A stretch of 64,000 nt of DNA from Okapia johnstoni (GCA_024291935.2 CM044315.1:76428385-76492384), one strand, 5' to 3'. Positions 36,501 to 48,802 are shown, counted from the stretch's first letter. Notes: generated from the letters alone by a model not told the origin. Numbers and translations are program-made.

Positions 36501-36811
36501 AAGAAAAATTGACAAATTAAACCATTTATATTCAATGCAATTATTGATACTTTGGATTTAAGTTTTCATCATTTTTTAAATTTACTTTCTGTATTTCCCC
36601 TATTTCTTATTCCTCTGTTTCCCCTTTACTGAATTTCTGAGGTACTTTGAACTTTTTCTTATTGTATTTTAATTTATCTTTTGTGTTTTGAGTTGTCTTT
36701 TTTGTTGCTGCTGTGGTTTTTTTTTTAAGTTGTTTTTGTTGTGACATTATCATAGTAGAAAAGAATCAAGAAAGAGAAACAGTTGTCTACCAGTCCAATA
36801 ATTACCTCCAT

Positions 36812-37171
36812 TGCTATGGTCTGAATTTTCATGTCCCTCTCAAAATTTATATGTCAAAATCCTAACACTGAATGTGATGGTATTAGGAAGTGTAGCCTTT
36901 GGGAGGTCATGAGGTTGGAACATCATGAATAGGATTAGTGTTATTATAAAGGAGACCACACTAAGTTCCCTGGGTCCCTTCTGCCATGTTAGGACATAGT
37001 GACAAGGTGCCAGCTATGAAACAGGAAGAAGGTTCTCACTAGAAAATGATCATCCTGGCACTTTAATCTTGGACATTTCAGCTTCCAGAACTGTAAGAAA
37101 TTAATTTCTATTGTTTATAAGCTACCAGATCTGTGGCGCTTTGTTATAGTAGCCTCAGTGGACTAAGACCA
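36812..37171 (+). mobile_element. MaLR LTR (MLT1-type), near complete
   Basis: This solitary LTR runs from TGCTATGGTCTGAATTTTCA to GTGGACTAAGACCA. Internal landmarks are GATGGTATTAGGAAGTG, TTATAAAGGAGACCACAC and CAGAACTGTAAGAAATTAAT, so both ends of a TG...CA LTR are visible. Confidence 0.85.
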
Positions 37172-37313
37172 AGCCATTTGTTATACACTTCCAGTGATGG
37201 TACCTTTGTCCAGAGTCAATTCGTAGGACAACATGGAGAGAAATAGCCAATGGTTTTTCAAGAACTCAAGAGAAGAAGGACATAATAGATTTATCTAACT
37301 ATTTACCATTTCT

Positions 37314-37516
37314 CTTGTGCTCTGCTTAGTCACTCAGTCGTGGCCGACTCTTTGTGACCTCATGGACCATAGTCCACCAGTCTCTGCTGTCCATGGGGAT
37401 TCTCCAGGCAAGAATACTGGAGTGGGTTGCCATGCTCTCCTCCGTGGGATTTTCCCAACCCAGGGTCTCCTGCACTGCAGGTGGATTCTTTACCAGCTGA
37501 GCTACACAGGAAGCCC
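37314..37516 (-). mobile_element. Bov-tA SINE with 9-bp target duplication
   Basis: This reverse-orientation unit is flanked by ACCATTTCT at 37305-37313 and 37517-37525. Confidence 0.92.
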
Positions 37517-37650
37517 ACCATTTCTGTTACTCTTCCTTAATTTCTAATGTTCAGATTTCCTTCCGGTATTATTTCCCTTCTGTTTGAAAATTTTATTTTT
37601 AGCAATGCTTCTCAATAGCTAACCTGAAACTAATGGTGTGTAGGTACATG

Positions 37651-37716
37651 ATAGATAGATGATAGATAAATATGTAGATGTTAGAAGGTTAGATAAATAG
37701 GTAGATACATAGATAG
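37651..37716 (+). repeat. GATA-rich degenerate microsatellite
   Basis: Repeats of GATA/GATG words (AGATAGATGATAGATAAATA and following) with many interruptions. Confidence 0.75.
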
Positions 37717-37884
37717 GTATTGCAGCATGTATATTGTAGTCTGACACTGGTTTAGGGTATTCAGGCCTCTGATACTGTTAGAATTTCATCTTGTACAGTC
37801 TTACATAGTTTTACTACTTTTTAATTAACTTCATAGGGTTCGCCTTTGTGTTCATCTTTGTAAGGATTTGCGACTTGGGTTTAT

Positions 37885-37992
37885 AAATGGAGGTGCAAAT
37901 GGTTTATACATACCTGGACATGCAAATAGTTTATATATAACCGGAGATGCAAATGATTTATAACAGGAGATGCAAACTGGAGATGAAAATGT
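37885..37992 (+). repeat. Imperfect ~30-bp tandem repeat
   Basis: About three to four diverged copies of a unit like GGAGATGCAAATGGTTTATA occur in a row, with the last two shortened. It matches no repeat family that I know. Confidence 0.7.
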
Positions 37993-38379
37993 GCTTTGTT
38001 TGTGGGCAATTAAGAAATATGTAATAGATTGGGGAAAGCCCTAGCAAATAATAAAGGGATTCTTTTGTTTACTTTGACAGTCATTGTTCTATGTAAATAT
38101 TTCCCAGTGATTGAAAACTAATGAAAAGTATTGCTAAATTCTCAGATATTAGCATCATAAGGCATATGGCATAGTATAATTGCACTTCTAAATGACACCT
38201 AAATATATAGTAAAGAGAGTTAAGAGATAACTTTCAATAGTTTTGAAACTGAGTAGATAATAAAAATAAGCAAAAATATACATTTTAATTTTTTCATTAA
38301 TTTTTCAAAGACGATCTCTAACCCCAAACTGCTTATGAATCATGACTTGGAGTCAATCTATAGGTAACATCAATAATCG

Positions 38380-39018
38380 GGTTTTACAATGGAAAAAGAT
38401 ATATATAAATATGTAATTAAATCACTTTACAGCAAAAAGTAACTTAACATTGTAAATCACCTATATAGTTCAATGAAATAAATTTTTTTAAAAAATTGGG
38501 TTTTGTCCAAGTGCCCCTCCACAGATGATTGGTTTAAGAAGATGTGAGATACACACACACACACATACACACACACAGGAAAATTACTCAACCATAAGAA
38601 AGAATTAAATATTGCCACTTGCAGCAATATGGATAGACCTACAGAATATCATATAAAGTGAAATCAGACAAAGACAAATAGTATGTGATATATGTGGAAC
38701 CTAAAAAAGTACAAATGAATCTATATATGAAGCAGAAACAAAGACATAGAGAACAAACGTGGTTACCAAAGGGTAAAAAGGAGGCAGGAGAGGGATAATT
38801 TAGGAGTGTGGGATTAACAGATACAAACTACTATACATAAAATAAATAAGCAACATGGATTTAGTCTACAGAACAAGGAGTTATTAATATACTCAATATC
38901 TTATAATAACCTACAATGAAAACTAATTTTGAAATGTATATATATAAGCTAATTACTTAGCTATATACCTGAAGTTAACACAATACTGTATATCAACGAC
39001 ACTTCAAAGAAATAATAA
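38380..39018 (+). mobile_element. Old L1 3' part
   Basis: ORF2 C-terminus and 3' UTR landmarks are present: AGTGCCCCTCCACAGATGAT, GCAATATGGATAGACCTACA, GTGAAATCAGACAAAGAC, CAAACTACTATACATAAAAT, and a 3' end AATACTGTATATCAACGAC. Stops are frequent. Confidence 0.8.
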
Positions 39019-39330
39019 TTGGGTTTTTTAAATAAGTGCCTGGATTTGATAAATTTGGATGAAATGGCTATAAGGCCCGAAGGAATGTATATTTTCCCTT
39101 GGAGCACAAGCAAATATGACCATAAGTGGTGGCAGAAATACAGCTACCAGTACAGCCTAAAACTCTGGGCCTCAAACAGTTCAGGGAGCAGAATCCAAAG
39201 CCTCTGGCATGTCACCTAAACCCCAACTCCTTATCCTGTTGCTGCTACAAAGATCACCCAGCTTTATTTAAATACTACTAATCACAAGGGTACCAGGCAA
39301 GAGAGATCCCATTTTCATGGTCCCGTTTAC

Positions 39331-39426
39331 CTCCAATCTTGAATTTCAAGTAGACAGGTAAGATGCCAGCATGTATCATGAGAGGGATACAGTATGAAAA
39401 GAGAAAAAACCATCTATTCTGTGAAA
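39331..39426 (-). CDS. SKINT-like gene B, second transmembrane exon
   Basis: A 96-bp phase-1 exon follows GTTTTTTTCAG on the - strand and ends before GTAAAC. It encodes SQNRW, a hydrophobic helix (FFLFSYCIPLMIHAGILPVY), and a basic end (LKFKIGG). By its tryptophan lead-in and its VYLKFK ending it corresponds to the second helix exon of the + strand gene (7082-7189), though 12 bases shorter. It would be spliced either after a first-helix exon that I could not find or directly to the IgC exon, with the frame kept in both cases. Confidence 0.7.
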
Positions 39427-39429
39427 CTG

Positions 39430-40240
39430 AAAAAAACAAGTCAAAGAGAAAGAGAGTTAGAAAGATAGGTCTTTGGGGATACACTGGAATAACAACAAAC
39501 ATTCTGGTTACAGGAAACTTTGGAAATGTCTCATTGCTATATCCGTTCACGTGTGTTTAACCCATGTCAGAGCTCAGGCATAAAAATTAGGAGTTGGGCT
39601 GAAGTTTGGGCTTACAGACATTTGCACTGGAGACAGAGAAGGGTTAGGAAGAATTATCTCCCTCTGCACAATGCAGCACATCATCAGCCTTGAAATAAGA
39701 TCTAGAAAGAGTAGGGACCTGGTCACTATAACCTTGTAAATGCTTAAGGGTCTAAAGTTTATAGAACCAACAAAGTGGTAGTTTGCAGAAACTGAATTAG
39801 CTAAGAGGACAAAAGTACCCTGGAAGCCAAGAATTTAACAGATGTAAGAGCCATAAGGTAAAATGAAAGCCTCTCCCCTACATCTCCGTCATTTAGCTAT
39901 TTAATCTTTGCTTGAATATGCATATACCAAGAAGCTTACTACAATGTAAGAAAGATAATTTCAAGACTAGACAGCTCTTCTTATTAAACCATGAGTTCCT
40001 ACAGCAAGTAAAATGAAAAAGATTCATTTATTGATTCTTAACATTTCTAGAGGAAAATGACAAGATTGTTGGGTAATCCTGAAATATACTATGCAAGGAA
40101 CAAATAACTATGAATGCTTGGCTTAGAATAGAGAAGGCCCAGAAAGTATTTGCTTTTATTTTTGTCTTAGTTCTCTGTTTTGTTTTTTAAATCACAAATA
40201 CCAGAAATTACCAACAAGAAAGTTCCAAAAGGAAGAGTTT
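39430..40240. other. Intronic stretch without recognised features
   Basis: Intron of the - strand SKINT-like gene. No first-helix exon and no named repeat seen. Confidence 0.45.
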
Positions 40241-40244
40241 TCTC

Positions 40245-40375
40245 ATGTCACCCTAGAAGTAAACTCTACAAGGGCAAAGACTTTTTCCTTGTACTTTATT
40301 GTCAATATCTAGAACAGTACCTAGTATCTAAGAGAGGTTTAATATAAATATGTTGAATAAATAAGTCAATTTTCT
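40245..40375 (+). mobile_element. L2 3' terminal fragment
   Basis: CTACAAGGGCAAAGACTTTT, TCTAGAACAGTACCTAGTAT and AATATGTTGAATAAATAA reproduce the order of the L2 3' end. Confidence 0.8.
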
Positions 40376-40454
40376 AATAAGCCAGTGGCCTTCCTATCAT
40401 TGTAACATAAGCAAAGCATAGTCTTGATAAGACACAACATCAACATGAAGAAGA

Positions 40455-40645
40455 GCATGGTGGCTGGAGTAAAGTGTTTGATGTTTGAAACATCTGGGTT
40501 CCAATCTTGCCTCTATATTTACAGGTTGTTTGAGCTTGAACAAGTCGCTTAAAAACTCTGCTCCTTAATTTCTTCATCTAAAGAATGATGATAATAAATA
40601 GAGCCTACCTTATAGGAATGTTTGGGTAAGTTAGTAAGTGGTTTA
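40455..40645 (+). mobile_element. MIR SINE
   Basis: The forward MIR core is clear: CATGGTGGCTGGAGTAAAG, CATCTGGGTTCCAATCTTGC, GAGCTTGAACAAGTCGCTTA, AATGATGATAATAAATAGAG. Confidence 0.85.
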
Positions 40646-41227
40646 CTACTTACTGTTTGTTGCATCGGTTGACATATGATAAAAATACTCATTCAAGGTT
40701 ATAGAAGGATTTATGAATTGGATAGAAGGCTGGACAAGTTGAATCCTATGTTATTTTTCAGACTTATATTTCCTGAATCATAGGTAAGTCTCATTTTCAT
40801 GACAGCTCTCAAAAGGAACTTGTCTTGTGAATTGTGTTTGTGTCCTTTTTTCACTATATATTAGATAATCTCCCAAAGTCTCCTGATCCATCTCTTCCTC
40901 CTTTCAGAAAAGCCTAGAATGTATGACAGCTTCTTTATCTCAGAAAGTCTAAAGTATTTGATGTCATAAGCAGTCACTTCTATTACTCATCTTTCATGCT
41001 CTTAAGTTCCTAAGGTCAAAGTCATTTTCTAACATATCTGATAACTTCACCGGCCTTCTGTTTTCAGTTTACTTAAATTAAGCCTCCATTTCCTACTTCT
41101 AATGGGGAAAAAGAGTATATGTTCAGGTTAATTTATAGGAAGAGAAAAAGGGGAGTTGAGAGGAAACTGAGAAGGGACAAGAATCTGTGTATTGGTCCAT
41201 ATGTTTTTCTTTTATTATTGTTATCAG

Positions 41228-41412
41228 GTAAAATATGCATGATACAGGATGCTCGGGGCTGGTGCACCAGGATGACCCAGAGGGATGGGATGGAGAGGGA
41301 GGTGGGAGGGGGGTTCTGGAAGAGGAACACATGTACACCCATGGTGGATTCATGTCAATGTATGGAAAAACAAATATAATATTGTAAAGTTAAAAAATAA
41401 AAATACATAAAA
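41228..41412 (+). mobile_element. L1 3' end (ruminant L1)
   Basis: 3' UTR only: CCCAGAGGGATGGGATGGAG, a G-rich run, CACATGTACACCCATGGTGG, AATATAATATTGTAAAGTTA and an A-rich tail. Confidence 0.88.
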
Positions 41413-41414
41413 AT

Positions 41415-43750
41415 AAATATTCTGAACCATTCTAGTGATAGGTTTAAAGATCCATGGCTGTCTATGGAAAAGGACAGATTATTATCATTAAGATTTCAGA
41501 AAATGGCCCAAGTGATATGAAATGATATCTCTGAAAGGACCAGGAGATCTTGGTAGTAATAGATACTATAGCAGCAGCAGTGCTGGAGAATCACATAAGG
41601 ACAGAAGATGGCAGCCTGACCTGACATAATTCAAGACATTGAGAACTTCTTTGACAAACAGAGGAGTGGGGTACATTGAGGTGTGGGTTTGCAGTTTTGT
41701 ATGAGCCTTCCCTAGGCATTTGATATCAGATAAAGAATGGGGTGACTTCAGAGCTTTTTACCTTTCCTGGGTAAAATACATTTTATTCTGCAACACGGAA
41801 GAACAAGTAAAATGATCAGATATATCAGGAGGTATAAGCTCTCATATAATATCCATGCACGCTTTGATTTGAATAGGATATCTGAAAGAGAGAGAAAGAT
41901 GTGATAAGCAGGGCAGTGGTATCACAAGGCTCCATGGGCATAGACTATTGCTGCTAAGGAAGCAGGACCCACTCTCAAGGCACCTATTACACTCTGCACC
42001 ATGTACCGGGCTCAGATGAAGGCTACTGGGGGAAGACTAAAATTAGGGAATTTGGGGGCCAAGGATGGGACAGGCTTGGATTGGATGGGGGAACAACTCC
42101 TGCTTTTTTCCTTTTAATTCTAGGGGACAAATCCATGAAATGAAGAAAATTACAGGACAGGGACCTGGGCACCACAATACATGCAACATTTGGGGTTGCC
42201 AATGGCCGTGGAACTGGATCAGGACATGCCTCAATGAAATTTTAGAAAGTTTTAAAAAGTGAAAAATCTCTGAAATTCTAGAAATAAAACTGAGTCACCT
42301 AACATTCAGTGTTTAAATTCTCTCTAGTTTAAGACTGACATGATAAAACTTCCCCTAGGAAAGAAAACCTAATATCCTTCTCAAAATATTTTGTAAAGCT
42401 ATGAATTTCTCAGTGGAAATAAATCAAGGAAGTCCTCAAACTCCCCAAAGTGCAGAAAAGTGCAATGCCAGCACTTGCCCCATCATTACTATCAATTGCC
42501 AGTGACCCGAAGTTGTGGTTTAATTGCTAAGTTATGTCTGACTCTTTTGCGACCCCAAGGACAGAAACCCCAATTCTAACTATTACAGTGGCATATAGTC
42601 ACCAAGTGAAAGATTATATGTATTAGTCTCTTTGGCAGTTAGCGGTGACAATTAATATTAAGTCAATGGGATAGAACTGGAGTGATATACGCAACTTCCA
42701 AATGTGAGAGAAAATTGCTTTTTTTCTGCTTCTTCCCTTTCTACATCCCCAAGACTTGGGATAAAGTTGTAATGATGAAAATCAGACCTAACCTACAAGG
42801 AGGACTAGAACCCTTGAGGTTGCAGAGCAGTAAGGCAGGAAGAACCCAGGTATCTGAGTATCCCAGGGAGTACAGAGAGCCTCATAAACTATTCGACTAT
42901 TTCTGTTGTGTTTGAACTACTGCTGGGGGTAGTAATCTTTCTGTATGACAGGTGAACTGTTGTTCTAACTAAATGGGGCTTTTCTCTCCTCCTGTCATTT
43001 CCATCCACCTTGACTTCTTTGGGGACTGTACCTAGTCACTGGCTGAAGCACAAAGGACACAGTTTATTGTGTTTACCTCTGACTTCCCTGATCACACTTA
43101 CCCTTTGTCAGAAAATAGCCTTGCTTAGATCATAGATACTCACCATGTGAACTGGACCCCAACCTTAGATTTGTCACTTACTGGTTCCTGGATATTTACT
43201 AACTGTTCTGTATATCTATTCATAAGGTGGTAATAAAGACCACTTGTGGCATCCGTAATTGTTAAGTCAATCTCAGTTCTGCATTTTGCTTTATGTCTTG
43301 TAAAGCCATTTCACTTGCAATGCTTCATTTCAAATTCAAAATGCCATCTATCTGTGCTATCATTTCCAAATGAGAAAAATGAGTGATCTTAAAGGTTAAG
43401 TGGATCTAGAAATCTAGAAAGAGTGAATCTAGCACTCAAATAACGAAGTTCACAAAGCTAGAATAGTGGATCTAGCATTTGAATGACGTATAATTTTTGA
43501 AGCCTTAACATGTTAAACAGAGTAAGGGCTCTTTATCTAATTAATGTAATTATTTCCATTTAAAAAAATATCTCCTTTAACATCCTGTGTTTTTCCTGCT
43601 CCTGGGAACTCAATAAGGTTTACATATTACATGTCTAGAGAAGTTTGAAGTTTATAAAGCAATTTCGCATTTATTTATTTCAATCAGTTTTATCTTTAGT
43701 CTGTCACATAGATGAAAACAGTTTCTCCTTGATAGAGCCAAGCCGCAAGC
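41415..43750. other. Intron of SKINT-like gene B; no first-helix exon seen
   Basis: The first-helix exon should lie between 39426 and 43757. I read the - strand of this stretch for a hydrophobic frame between an acceptor and a donor in phase 1, and found none. A short reverse Bov-tA or BovB tail fragment is at about 42515-42566. No other repeat was named. Confidence 0.5.
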
Positions 43751-43756
43751 ACTCAC

Positions 43757-44038
43757 CTGGTAGGATAACACCTGCCTTTTTCTCTTGACCTGTGACTGGA
43801 TTACAAATGCAGCAAGTGACAGGACTGTGGGTGCTGTTTTTGAGAAGAACACTCATCTTCAGGTGCAATAATCCAGCTCCATCCATGGAGGAGGACTTTG
43901 ATGAGTGTGGAATTACATTTCCCCTGCTGTCTCTCCACTCCATCTGGGGTGATGGGAACCACCCTCCCGAGTTACACTCCAGCATGAGCCCTTCTGTGTC
44001 AGGAACCTGAACGTTAATCTGTATATCCAAGCCTAGAG
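43757..44038 (-). CDS. SKINT-like gene B, IgC-type exon
   Basis: A 282-bp phase-1 exon lies between CTTCTCCTTCAG and the strong donor GTGAGT. It encodes the second extracellular Ig domain, with cysteines at about 22 and 76, a tryptophan at 35, the family motif [14 protein letters not shown] and a glycosylation site NST at 68-70. An extra cysteine directly follows the second canonical one (VTCC), and another lies two residues on. The + strand gene has YL at the first two positions after the cysteine, so the extra cysteines are particular to this copy. The domain closes NPVTGQEKKAGVILP. The frame is open and joins the IgV exon as VA-A-LGLD. Confidence 0.85.
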
Positions 44039-44224
44039 CTGAAGGAGAAGGCAGAGATGCCATTATAATGACTGTTGTTCCTCTGATTCTCTGTGGTCTG
44101 TTATATACACCATAAGTTTAATAGGGATGGGCAAATTAGGGCAAGGGTAATGCTCCAATCCAAATCCAGGATGGCAGGACACTAAAGGTATGAACCATAG
44201 AAGAAAAGATTGTCATTATGTTTA

Positions 44225-44465
44225 TAATTCATAAATTAGACTTTACAATGGTTAATAATTTCTGTTCATCAGAAGACAACAGGTAGAAGGTGAAAAAGCA
44301 AGCTATAGACTAGGAGAAGATGTTCATGATACATTTGAGAAAGAATCTGAGTCCAAAATATATTTTTTAAATACTATAAATCAATAAGACAGCAAACCTG
44401 GTTGTTAAAATTAGCAAAGATTTGAAGCATTTGATTATATATATATATATTATATATACATATAG

Positions 44466-44505
<40 letters not shown>

Positions 44506-45255
44506 TCTTCAGATGGTCAACACACATATGCAAAGATGCTCAACATCACCAGCTATCAGAAAAAGGCAAAGTAAGACCTCAATGAGATACCACTTTACCC
44601 CCAACAGAATGTTTACATGTTTACAACGCACAGGACTGGAACCAGCATTACCACGGGACAGGGGGATGGCAGAGGTCTTCTACGCGGTTGGCTCCAGGGA
44701 GGTAAATGGGTCCAATCTCTATGGAAAATTATTAGTATCTACTAACATTAAGCATATACTTATGACCCAGCAATTTCACTCCTAGTTAACAATGTAAGAG
44801 AAATGAGTACTAATGTCCACCTAAAAGGATTTTCAAGAATATTCATGGCAGTGTTATTCATTAATAGCCCCAAACTGAAAGTAACCCAAATGTTCAACCA
44901 TGCATAAAATACTACAAAGAAATACAGAAGAACAAACTTTTGCTATTCACAACATAAATGAATAATGGTGAGCAGGTAATGGTAATCATAAATATTAAAC
45001 ATATGTTTTCACTTATATCAAGTTCTAGAAGAGGCAAAACTTATCTATGGTGATAGAAGTTAAAGGACTGTTTCCCTCAGTAGGAAGAGAATGTTATTGA
45101 CTATGAAGGAGAAAGATGGAACCATCTGGGTATTATCTTCATCTGAAGGGCAAGTTCGTGGGTATCTCAATATGTAAAAATTCACTGAGCTGTACATTTA
45201 AGATTTGTGCCCTCTACTGTATGTAAAGCATACCTCAATACAAAAGGAAAAATAA
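44225..45255 (+). mobile_element. Old L1 3' part
   Basis: Diverged L1 ORF2 C-terminus with TTCTGTTCATCAGAAGACAA, AGATGCTCAACATCACCAGC, CTCAATGAGATACCACTTTA, ACCCAGCAATTTCACTCC and GGCAGTGTTATTCATTAATA in order. A TA/GT microsatellite interrupts it at about 44435-44503. Confidence 0.8.
44435..44503 (+). repeat. (TA)n-(GT)n compound microsatellite
   Basis: TA repeats with small interruptions (44435-44476) pass directly into a GT run (44477-44503). Confidence 0.95.
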
Positions 45256-45570
45256 CTTTTAAAAATCCAAAGCTAAAATCAAATTCCACTAGGTATCCCC
45301 ATCTCTATAGTGGCTATTTTGAAATTTGCATCACTCTTTGAGCATAGAAATGGAATCAATCTATTTCAGGGAGTACATAAATATACAAATAATAACTACA
45401 ACTTAAAATATATTGACTGTGTGTTTAGAGCAGTAATGATGATGCAGTATTTTGAACCAATCTTTCTGCTGAAGACAACCCAAAGGTGAATGAAATTACA
45501 AAAACTCATCCCCTAATATTTTCTTGAATGTCTAACAAAACAGAGAAATTACAGGACTTGAAGAGGTAAA

Positions 45571-45871
45571 GGGCTTCCTTGGTAGCTCAGCTGGTGAAGA
45601 ATCCTCCCGCAATGCAGCAGACTCCAGTTTGATTCCTTGATTCCTAGGAAAGATCCCCTGAATAAGGGATAGGCTATCCATTCCAGTATTCTTGGGCTTT
45701 CCTGGTTACTCAGATGGTAAAGAATCCACCTGCAAAGCAGGAGACCAGGGTTCAATCTCTGGGTTGGGAAGATCCCCTAGAGGAGGGCATAGCAACCCAC
45801 TCTAGTATTCTTGCCTGGAGAATCCTCATGGACAGAGAGCCTGGCGGACTACAGTCCATGGAGACGTAATG
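45571..45871 (+). mobile_element. Bov-tA SINE dimer
   Basis: Two tandem tRNA-derived units (45571-45690 and 45691-45871). The second ends within the GACTACAGTCCATGG segment and so lacks the usual tail. Confidence 0.92.
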
Positions 45872-45874
45872 GAT

Positions 45875-46330
45875 TGGAATTCAGGGAGGGTATAGCCATT
45901 TCTGCCTCTGGTCATAGCTTGTCAGGAAGGTAACTCATGACCATGGGTTTTTGTTTTTTTTTTTAAGAGAACTTCTGGGAGTAAAAGAGAAAGGATTGGA
46001 AGCTAGAGGCCCAGGAGGGTGAAGATCCTGGTACATCAACCCCACTCCATACCCATATAGATATCAGACAGTTACTGGCCTTTCCCCTGGAGACCTTTTC
46101 TGATTACCTAGAGGCAATTTGAAAATAATGAGCATCTTGGAGTTCCCTAAAATTATAAGAGGCCCTTCATTAAAGGAGTTTGGCACCTATCAACACAGAA
46201 ATTTCAACATAGAAAGTAATGCTATGGATTAGGATCCTGTAGAGTTCAAACTGAATCAGGAGAATAAACTGTACCAGATGCAGAAAGAAATATCAGTTCT
46301 CTCAAAATTTCTCTGTCAATTTAATGAAGT
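45875..46330. other. Unassigned intronic stretch
   Basis: Sequence between a SINE and BovB in the IgV-IgC intron of the - strand gene. No exon or named repeat seen. Confidence 0.4.
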
Positions 46331-46334
46331 CTAA

Positions 46335-48802
46335 TTGAAAGCCGTTTTCATCATATGGGACTGGAATGCAAAAGTAGGAAGTCAAGAGATACCTGGAGTG
46401 ACAGGCAAATTTGGCCTTGGAGTACAGAATGAAGCAGGGCAAAGGCTAACAGAGTTTTGGTGAGAGAACGCATAGGTCTTAGCAAACACCTTCTTCCAAC
46501 AACACAAGAGAAGATTCTACACACGGACTTGACCAGATGATTAATACCGAAATCAGATTGATTATATCCCTTGCACCCAAAGATGGAGAAGCTCTATACA
46601 GTCAGTAAAAACAAGACCGGGAGCTGACTGTGGCTCACATCATGAACTCCATATTGCCAAATTCAGACTTAAGTTGAAGGAAGTAGGGAAAACCACTAGA
46701 CCATTCAGGTATGACCTAAATCAAATTCCTTACAATTATACAGTGGAAGTGACAAATAGATTCAAGGGATTAAATATGATAGAAAGAGTGACTGAAAACC
46801 ATGGATAGAGGTTTGTAACACTGTACAGGAGGCAATGATCAAAACCATACTCAAGAAGAAGAAATGCAAAAAGGCAAAATGATTTTCTGAGGAGGCCTTA
46901 CAAATAGCTGAGAAAAGAAGAGAAGCTAAAGGCAAAGGAGAAAAGGAAAGATATATCCATGTGAATACAAATTTCCAAAGGATAGCAGGGAGAGATAAGA
47001 AAGCCTTCCTAAGTGATCAGTGCAAAGAAATAGAGGAAAACAATAGAAAGGGAAAGACTAGGGATCTCTGCAAGAAAATCAGATACCAAGGGAACATTTG
47101 ATGCAAAGATAGGCACAATAAAGGACAGAAGATATGGACCTAACAGAAGCAGAAGATATTAAGAAGAGGTGGCAAGAATACACAGAAGAACTGTACAAAA
47201 AAGATCTTAATGACCTAGATAACCACAATGGTATGATCATTCACCTATAGCCAGACATCTTGGAATGTAAAGTCAAGAGGGCCTTAGCATCACTATGAAC
47301 AAAGTTAGTGGAGGTGGTGGAATTCCAGTTGAGCTCTTTCAAATTCTAAAAGTTGATGCTGTGAAAGTGCTGCACTCAATATGCCAGCAAATTTGGAAAA
47401 CTCAGCAGTGGCCACGGGACTGGAAAATGTCAGTTTTCATTCCAATCCTAAAGAAGGGCAATGCCAAAGAATGCTCAAACTACTGCACAATCGCACTCAT
47501 CTCACACGCTAGCAAACCAATGCTCAAGATTCTCCAAGCTAGGCTTCAATAGTATGTGAACTGTAAACTTCCAGACATCCAAACTGGATTTAGAAAAGGC
47601 AGAGGAACCAGAGATCGAATTGCCAACATCCATTGGGTCATAGAAAAAGCAAGAGAATTCCAGAAAAATGTCTACTTCTGCTTTATTGATTGAGTAGTAC
47701 TACTTCTGCTTTATTGAGTCAAGGCTAAAGCCTTTGACTGTGTAAATCACAACAAACTGTGGAAAATTCTTAAAGAGACGGGAATACCAGACCACCTTAC
47801 CTGCCTCCTGAAAAATATGGATGCAGGTCAAGAAACAACAATTAGAACCAGACATGGAACAACAGACTGGTTCCAAATCAGGAAAGGAGTATGCTGAGGT
47901 TGTATATTGTCACCCTGCTTATTTAACTTATATACAGAGTACATCATGTGAAATGTTGGGATGGATGAAGCATAAGCTGGAATCAAGATTGCTGGGAGAA
48001 ATATCAATAACCTCAGATATGCAGATGATGCCACCTTTGTGGCAGAAAGCAAAGAGGAACTGAAGAGCCTCTTGGTGGAAGTGAAAGAGAAAAGTGAAAA
48101 AGCTAGCTTAAAACTCAACATTCAGAAAACTAAGATCATGGCATCTGGTCCCATCACTTCATGGCAAATAGGTGGGAAAATAATGGAAACAGTGACAGAC
48201 TTTATTTTCTTGGGCTCCAAAATCACTGCAGATGGTGACTGCCGCCATGAAATTAAAAGACACTTGTTCCTTGGAAGAAAAGCTATGACCAACCTAGACA
48301 GCATATTAAAAAGCAGAGACATTACTTTGCTGACAAAGGTCTGTCTAGTCAAAGCTGTGGGTTTTCCAGTAATCATGTATGGATATGAGAGTTGGACCAT
48401 AAAGAAAGCTGAGTGCTGAAGAATTGATGCTTTTGAACTGTGGTGTTGAAGAAAACTCTTGAGAGTCCTTTGGACTGCAAGGGGATCAAACCAGTTCATT
48501 CTAAAGGAGATCAGTCCCGAATATTCATTGGAAGGACTGATGCTGAAGCTGAAACTCCAATACTTTGGCCACCTAATGGGAAGAACTGACTCCTTGGAAA
48601 ATACCCTGATGCTGGGAAAAATTGAAGGCAGGAGGAGAAGGGGATGACAGAGGATGAGATGGTTGGATGGCATCACCGACTCTATAAACATGAGCTTGAG
48701 TAAGCTCTGGGTGTTGGTGATGGACAGGGAAGCCTGGCGTGCTGCAGTCCATGGGGTCTCAAAGAGTCAGACACGACTGAGTGACTGAACTGAACTGAAT
48801 AA
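46335..48802 (+). mobile_element. BovB (RTE) LINE, longest copy in the window
   Basis: About 2.5 kb. The endonuclease region is recognisable from 46360 (GGGACTGGAATGCAAAAGTA) to about 46740. The RT region follows (47295-48060, with YADD retained near 48018), then the C-terminal region (48039-48650) and an ACTGA tail at 48780-48802. Several stops and shifts break it. An 18-bp segment is repeated at 47672-47689 and 47700-47717, which disrupts RT motif A. It lies in the intron between the IgV and IgC exons of the - strand SKINT-like gene, in the opposite orientation to that gene. Confidence 0.95.

Noticed and set aside
42043..42262. Possible first-helix exon of the - strand gene
   Set aside because: The frame is rich in proline, histidine and tryptophan, lacks a 20-residue hydrophobic run, and has no phase-1 acceptor/donor pair.
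48122..48691. 189-codon open frame on the - strand (and similar ones at 515-991, 31171-31578, 16438-16983)
   Set aside because: These are antisense shadows of the BovB C-terminal region. The same frame recurs in every BovB copy.
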